A stretch of 10,068 bases of DNA from an uncultured Selenomonas sp. (lineage in GTDB: Bacteria > Bacillota > Negativicutes > Selenomonadales > Selenomonadaceae): positions 1-10,068 of the forward strand of contig CALYVJ010000041.1 in assembly GCA_945494195.1 (NCBI GenBank), given 5' to 3'. The notes below the pieces were generated by a model. The model did not search any database and was not told where the DNA came from. It was given only the letters and a program-made list of their open reading frames with translations. This document shows, piece by piece, positions 6,406 to 10,068 of the stretch; position 1 is the first letter of the stretch, and the number at the start of each line of letters is the position of its first letter. The translations under genes and the position numbers were made by a program.

Positions 6406-7533
6406 TTACATAGGCGGCCCGCCCGGACCATTTTGCTTTTTTGCCGTTGCCGAGCTCTTCTTGGCCGTATACGTGCTTACCACCTGTTCCCCTTCGTAGA
6501 GGCCATCGATAATCTCTACATACTCATCGCTGTAGATTCCCGTCTGTACATAGCGGTTCTCCTGCTTACCATCCGGATTCTTGACAATAACATACGAACC
6601 GTTGGAATCCGTTTTCAACGTCGAGATAGGCACGGCCAGCACATCATCCTTGCTGGCGGTGTTGATTTCCACCCGGGCCGTCATGGCCGGCAGCAAAAGA
6701 TTATCCGGGTCATCCACATCGAGAGTTACATAATAATAAATAACATTGGCCGAAGAAGAGTTAGACGAAGAACTAGACTTTGTATCCCAGCTATTGCTGG
6801 TATCGGTCTGAGAAATATTCGACACCCGAGCGGTAAACGTACGGCCTGTATAGGTATCTACCGTAAATGTGGCCGTCTGCCCCACCTTGATGCTGCCGAT
6901 ATCCGTTTCATCGACCTTGGCCTGAATCTGCTTGCTGGACAAATCGGCAATGCGCATGATTACCGTCGGATTATCCGAACCCTGCGTGGCCATAGTTCCG
7001 GCAGTCTTTGGCTCACCGACAACCACACCGGACATCGGTGCCGTGATGGTCATCTCGTTCATATCGGACTCTGCTTCCGAAAGTGCCGATACCGCCGTAT
7101 CGTAATTTAGTGCTGCATCCTCAAGTTCTGCCTGGGTATTGGCGCCGATACTGTAAAGATAGCTGACACGGTCGTATTTTGCCTTGGTATTCGTTACCTT
7201 AAACCTTGCCTGGTCACGTTTTGCCTCGTAATCCTTACCATCGAGCAAAGCCACGGTCTGTCCAGCCGTTACCTGTTCATTTTCCTTTACCAGCACTTGC
7301 TTGATACGGGCCGTTACCTTGGAACTTACCTCAACGGAATTCACGGGACGAATCGTTCCCGTCGCTGATACCGTTGACTTCATATTCATGCGGACAACTT
7401 CAGTCGTTTCCACTGCCGCCGCTTTCTTGGCCTGCTGCTGTCCCTGGTAGTATTTCCAACCGCCAAAGGCTGCTGCCGCCAAAGCCAGGACAGCGATTCC
7501 CGCCTTGACCTTCCAATCGAATTTAAGTTTCAT
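6406..7533 (-). CDS. MacA/HlyD-type periplasmic adaptor protein
   Basis: This is the membrane-fusion subunit that bridges the inner-membrane ABC complex to the outer-membrane channel. An uncleaved N-terminal membrane anchor lies at about residues 11-25 (GIAVLALAAAAFGG) after a basic start. Next come the first half of a lipoyl-like domain (VEVSSKVTARIKQVLVKENE, 67-86), a short alpha-helical hairpin (about 100-158), the second lipoyl half (MTITAPMSGVVVGEP, 161-175), a beta-barrel domain (about 200-292) and a membrane-proximal domain to the end. The short hairpin fits a MacA-like adaptor. A Ser-rich insert (SNSWDTKSSSSSNSSS, about 246-261) sits within the beta-barrel, and the C-terminus is GPGGPPM. 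Its ATG overlaps the stop of the channel gene as ATGA, with GAGGAAG upstream, which is strong evidence for translational coupling. There is no lipobox, so it is anchored by the helix. Confidence 0.94.
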   Translation of the reverse strand: MKLKFDWKVKAGIAVLALAAAAFGGWKYYQGQQQAKKAAAVETTEVVRMNMKSTVSATGTIRPVNSVEVSSKVTARIKQVLVKENEQVTAGQTVALLDGKDYEAKRDQARFKVTNTKAKYDRVSYLYSIGANTQAELEDAALNYDTAVSALSEAESDMNEMTITAPMSGVVVGEPKTAGTMATQGSDNPTVIMRIADLSSKQIQAKVDETDIGSIKVGQTATFTVDTYTGRTFTARVSNISQTDTSNSWDTKSSSSSNSSSANVIYYYVTLDVDDPDNLLLPAMTARVEINTASKDDVLAVPISTLKTDSNGSYVIVKNPDGKQENRYVQTGIYSDEYVEIIDGLYEGEQVVSTYTAKKSSATAKKQNGPGGPPM

Positions 7534-8963
7534 TTCGCTTCCTCATCTCTTTCTGCCTGTTTCTGTTCTGCGGCCCGCAATGCTGCAGCCGTATCCCCAG
7601 CGCGTTCTGCTACCGAAGACTCCGAAAGCGTCGTATCCACATCAGTCTCCAGTTCTGCGGCAGAAGCCCGTTCACTGGCATTCAGCCCCATTCCCATGGC
7701 ATTTTCCACCGTGGCTTTATAACGGGCATAATCGTACTGAGCACTGATCTGATTCAAACGCGCCGTGGACAATGCCTCCTGTGCATCGATGATATCGAGC
7801 ATCAAGCCTTCGCCAGCACGATATTTTTCGCGGGCAATATAGTAATCCTGTTCCGCCTGGTTGACCGCATCCTTGGTGGAGTTGAAACGCTTCTCCGCCT
7901 CACGCATGCTGTAGTATGCCTGCCGCACCGAAAGGTCGATATCTTCCTTATCCTTCAACAGATTGAGACGGGCCACATCATAATCGGTCTTGGCCGATTT
8001 CACCTCAGCCCGCGTAAGACCACCATCAAAGATATTCCACGACAAGCCAACCCCAGCCGAAGCTCCATGGCTTGACGAACTGGACGGCTTATAGCGTTCC
8101 GTTTGATCGAGTCCCAGGCTGACCTTTACCGATGGCAAATAGCCTGCTTTCGCGGCTTTTATCGCCTGCTCCTGCTGTTCCAGCTTATATTGATCGATCA
8201 GCAAATCCTTGCGATTTTTATAGGCGTAATCAATACAATCATTCATATCGATGCCAAACACATCATAGGAAAAATCCGAAGTGAGATTCAAGGGTTCCGT
8301 GCGATCCATATTCATATAGTTGCGCAGCGTCGCCAAATCCACTTCGTAATTATTCTCAGCCTTGATGAGATTCTGCTGAGCATTGCTGAGCTCTACCGAA
8401 GAGCGGATTACATCAATCCGCGCCTTGGCACCTGCCGAATAAAGCTGATTGACATTGTTGTAGTGTTCCTTATATTTATCGACCGTCTCCTGACGAACCC
8501 CTACCGTCTTCTTGGCTTCCAACGCATTATAATATGCCTTGATTACATTTAGTTTAAGATTCTCGCGGTCGCGTTCCGTCTGTAAATCGGCCGCCTTCAC
8601 CCCAATCTTAGCTTGTTTGATATTAGCTTGATTTTTTCCGCCAGAATAAATGGGCACCGAAACCGTTGCCGCCAATTTTCCCGACGCATCCGTTGCTCCC
8701 GAATCTTTCTTTTCGGCATTCAACTCGCCAGTAACAGACGGAGCAATACCATTCTGTACTTTCGCCTTAGCCAGTTTATATTTCGCAGAATCCTCGCCCT
8801 TCTGCGTGACTTTAAGTCCCGTATTCTCCGAAAGCGCACGATTGATGGCATCCTGAAGTGAAACATCAGCCGCCATAGCTTCCGGCATCATCATAAACAT
8901 AGCACCAGCCAAAGCCAGTGCCAGGTGTTTCTTTTTATTTTTCATGATACGATGATAATTCAT
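7530..8963 (-). CDS. TolC-family outer-membrane efflux channel
   Basis: This is the outer-membrane channel of the pump and the first gene of the operon. A signal peptide covers residues 1-31 (KNKKK, a hydrophobic stretch, cleavage after AMA). Two outer-membrane efflux repeats follow. Each has the conserved strand turn before its long helices: VSVPIYSGGK (101-110) and LSWNIFDGGL (307-316), with helical Gln/Ala/Lys-rich segments after each. The length of 477 fits TolC homologues. The ATG at 8963 is chosen because AGGAGG lies eight bases upstream; a second ATG at 8945 lacks this. After the last helix (MGMG, 423-426) comes a 51-residue tail (427-477) that is acidic and rich in Ala, Glu, Ser and Thr, probably disordered. 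The presence of this gene shows that the host has an outer membrane. Confidence 0.94.
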   Translation of the reverse strand: MNYHRIMKNKKKHLALALAGAMFMMMPEAMAADVSLQDAINRALSENTGLKVTQKGEDSAKYKLAKAKVQNGIAPSVTGELNAEKKDSGATDASGKLAATVSVPIYSGGKNQANIKQAKIGVKAADLQTERDRENLKLNVIKAYYNALEAKKTVGVRQETVDKYKEHYNNVNQLYSAGAKARIDVIRSSVELSNAQQNLIKAENNYEVDLATLRNYMNMDRTEPLNLTSDFSYDVFGIDMNDCIDYAYKNRKDLLIDQYKLEQQEQAIKAAKAGYLPSVKVSLGLDQTERYKPSSSSSHGASAGVGLSWNIFDGGLTRAEVKSAKTDYDVARLNLLKDKEDIDLSVRQAYYSMREAEKRFNSTKDAVNQAEQDYYIAREKYRAGEGLMLDIIDAQEALSTARLNQISAQYDYARYKATVENAMGMGLNASERASAAELETDVDTTLSESSVAERAGDTAAALRAAEQKQAERDEEAK

Positions 8964-8998
8964 GAAAGGTTCCTCCTACAGGTTCATTTGAAAAAGTC

Positions 8999-9012
8999 TA
9001 TTCTATAGAATA
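8999..9012. promoter_or_regulatory. 14-bp perfect palindrome over the efflux -10, candidate operator
   Basis: TATTCTATAGAATA reads the same on both strands and contains the proposed -10 hexamer. A dimeric repressor bound here would block the efflux promoter. The binding protein cannot be identified from the site, and no regulator gene is adjacent. Confidence 0.5.
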
Positions 9013-9028
9013 CTACAAATTCCTCCAA
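9000..9028 (-). promoter_or_regulatory. Proposed promoter of the efflux operon
   Basis: On the minus strand a -35 TTGGAG (plus 9028-9023), a 17-base spacer and a -10 TAGAAT (plus 9005-9000) give good spacing with a moderate -35. Transcription would start near 8993, about 30 bases before the channel ATG. The -10 lies within a 14-bp palindrome, which suggests that it is controlled. Confidence 0.5.
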
Positions 9029-9038
9029 CTCTCTGAAC

Positions 9039-9065
9039 CTATTTTATCAGATTATGATAAAATAG
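9039..9065. repeat. 11-bp perfect inverted repeat with five-base spacer, candidate regulatory site
   Basis: The arms are CTATTTTATCA (9039-9049) and TGATAAAATAG (9055-9065), separated by GATTA. The repeat is AT-rich, has no T-run after it on either strand, and sits between two divergent genes, so an operator fits better than a terminator. It lies just upstream of the proposed efflux -35 (centre near -59) and about 70 bases before recQ. Either gene could be the target. Confidence 0.5.
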
Positions 9066-9123
9066 AATAGTTGATTAAACATAAAGAAATACTAAGAAAA
9101 TCATTAAGATAGGAGCCACTTCC

Positions 9124-10068
9124 ATGGATAATCCATACTTTGACCAGGCGCTAGAAATACTACGCCGCTTCTACGGCTATCCCAGTTTCCGCCCAGCCCA
9201 AAAGCCGATAATAAACAGCCTGCTTTCCGGCAAAGACACCGTTGCCATCATGCCCACCGGTGCCGGCAAAAGCATCTGCTTTCAGATTCCCGCCATGATT
9301 TTCCCGGGACTGACCCTCGTCATATCCCCCTTGATTTCCCTGATGAAGGACCAGGTCGACGCCCTAGCCGAACAGGGCATTCCCGCTACCTACATCAACA
9401 GCACCCTATCCCTTTCAGAATCCGACGCCCGGTTAAATGCCATTGCCGCCGGGCAGTACAAACTGGTCTATGTCGCCCCAGAACGGCTCGATACCAGCTA
9501 CTTTCAGTATATCCTTGAACACCAACCCATCTCCATGGTTGCCGTGGACGAAGCCCACTGCCTATCCCAATGGGGCCATGACTTCCGCCCCAGCTATCGT
9601 CAGATTGCTCCCTTTATCGCAGGTCTCCCACGCCGCCCGCTGGTCGCCGCCTTTACCGCTACCGCTACGCCGGAAGTAAAAGATGACATCATAACCCTAC
9701 TCGACCTAAAGGCCCCGCAAATTCACGTCACGGGATTTGACCGCCCCAACCTCTACTTTGAAGTTCGCCGCGGCGAGGACAAGAAAAAATTCATCGTAAG
9801 CTACGTCAAAAATCATCCGGAGGAATCCGGCATTATCTATGCCGCCACCCGCAAGGAAGTCGACAAAGTCTACGACCTGCTGAAAAAAAAGAAATTTACC
9901 GTCGGACGCTACCATGCGGGCCTTACCGAAAAACAGCGCACCAAGGCGCAAGATGACTTTCTCTACGACAACATTCAGGTCATCGTGGCCACCAACGCCT
10001 TCGGCATGGGAATCGACAAGAGCAACGTCCGCAATGTCATCCACTACAACATGCCCAAGAACATCGAA
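9124..10068 (+). CDS. recQ: RecQ-family ATP-dependent DNA helicase (3' part beyond the window)
   Basis: RecQ unwinds DNA 3' to 5' during recombination and fork repair. The visible 315 residues cover both helicase lobes almost fully: motif 0 FRPAQ (22-26), Walker A PTGAGKS (44-50), SPLISLMKDQV (68-78), DEAH box (142-145) followed by the RecQ-specific aromatic-rich loop CLSQWGHDFRPSY (146-158), TATAT (178-182), GFDRPNL (204-210), the YHAGL segment (263-267) and ATNAFGMGIDK (289-299). The window ends just before motif VI, so the zinc-binding, winged-helix and HRDC regions cannot be judged. The start has AGGAG at 9111-9115, eight bases before the ATG. No convincing promoter is visible in 9066-9110. 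It diverges from the efflux operon; a functional link is not expected. Confidence 0.95.
   Translation, partial: MDNPYFDQALEILRRFYGYPSFRPAQKPIINSLLSGKDTVAIMPTGAGKSICFQIPAMIFPGLTLVISPLISLMKDQVDALAEQGIPATYINSTLSLSESDARLNAIAAGQYKLVYVAPERLDTSYFQYILEHQPISMVAVDEAHCLSQWGHDFRPSYRQIAPFIAGLPRRPLVAAFTATATPEVKDDIITLLDLKAPQIHVTGFDRPNLYFEVRRGEDKKKFIVSYVKNHPEESGIIYAATRKEVDKVYDLLKKKKFTVGRYHAGLTEKQRTKAQDDFLYDNIQVIVATNAFGMGIDKSNVRNVIHYNMPKNIE

Noticed and set aside
6384..6431. ATG at 6431 as the start of the ATPase
   Set aside because: It lies inside the adaptor gene, adds a non-family basic segment, and the ATG at 6383 has a much better ribosome site.
6433..7110. 225-residue plus-strand open frame opposite the adaptor gene
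   Set aside because: Antisense shadow of a well-supported adaptor gene, with no domain and low-likelihood composition.
9071..9098. TTGATT ... TAAGAA as a recQ promoter
   Set aside because: The -10 match is poor (three of six) in an AT-rich stretch, so a call would be guesswork.
9706..10044. 112-residue minus-strand open frame at the right edge
   Set aside because: It lies opposite continuous RecQ helicase motifs and is a shadow frame.

Overview
The window looks like a chromosomal segment of a diderm (LPS-type) Firmicute of the class Negativicutes (Selenomonas/Megamonas/Mitsuokella-like). This is inferred, not searched. It combines Gram-positive-style AGGAGG ribosome sites and a DUF2225 zinc-ribbon protein with an outer-membrane TolC-type channel and a MacA/MacB-type efflux system, which only makes sense in a cell with two membranes. 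Base composition and codon use look even across the window. I see no tRNA, rRNA, CRISPR array, insertion sequence or prophage gene.

Layout. Positions 1-11 hold the first codons of a leftward gene that runs off the window, with a good ribosome site and a sigma70-type promoter. Diverging from it is a DeoR-family regulator (191-958, +). Next comes a 50-residue small protein gene (1075-1227, +) with its own promoter and strong ribosome site, closed by a 15-bp terminator hairpin. That hairpin overlaps the last codons of the converging DUF4127 gene. From 1264 to 4367 three genes run leftward as a tight cluster, in transcription order DUF2225 zinc-ribbon/TPR protein, an unrecognised 229-residue protein, and a secreted DUF4127 protein. 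From 4454 to 8963 a second leftward operon encodes a complete tripartite efflux pump in the order outer-membrane channel, periplasmic adaptor, ABC ATPase, MacB-type permease. A 160-bp divergent intergenic region with two striking perfect inverted repeats separates this operon from recQ (9124 onward, +), which is cut by the window end.

How the genes work together. The four efflux genes should form one machine: ATPase and MacB-like permease in the inner membrane, a membrane-anchored MacA-like adaptor across the periplasm, and a TolC-like outer-membrane channel. Their 3' to 5' packing (ATGA overlap, 22-nt gap, 11-nt overlap) indicates co-translation. The palindrome over the proposed tolC -10 element and the larger inverted repeat upstream of its -35 suggest regulated expression, but no regulator gene lies next to them. 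The DUF2225/unknown/DUF4127 cluster is the least understood part; its products have no assigned pathway. The small protein resembles the N-terminal part of HigA/XRE antitoxins without the helix-turn-helix, and is the most unusual single gene here. Nothing in the window clearly amounts to a wholly new multi-gene system.
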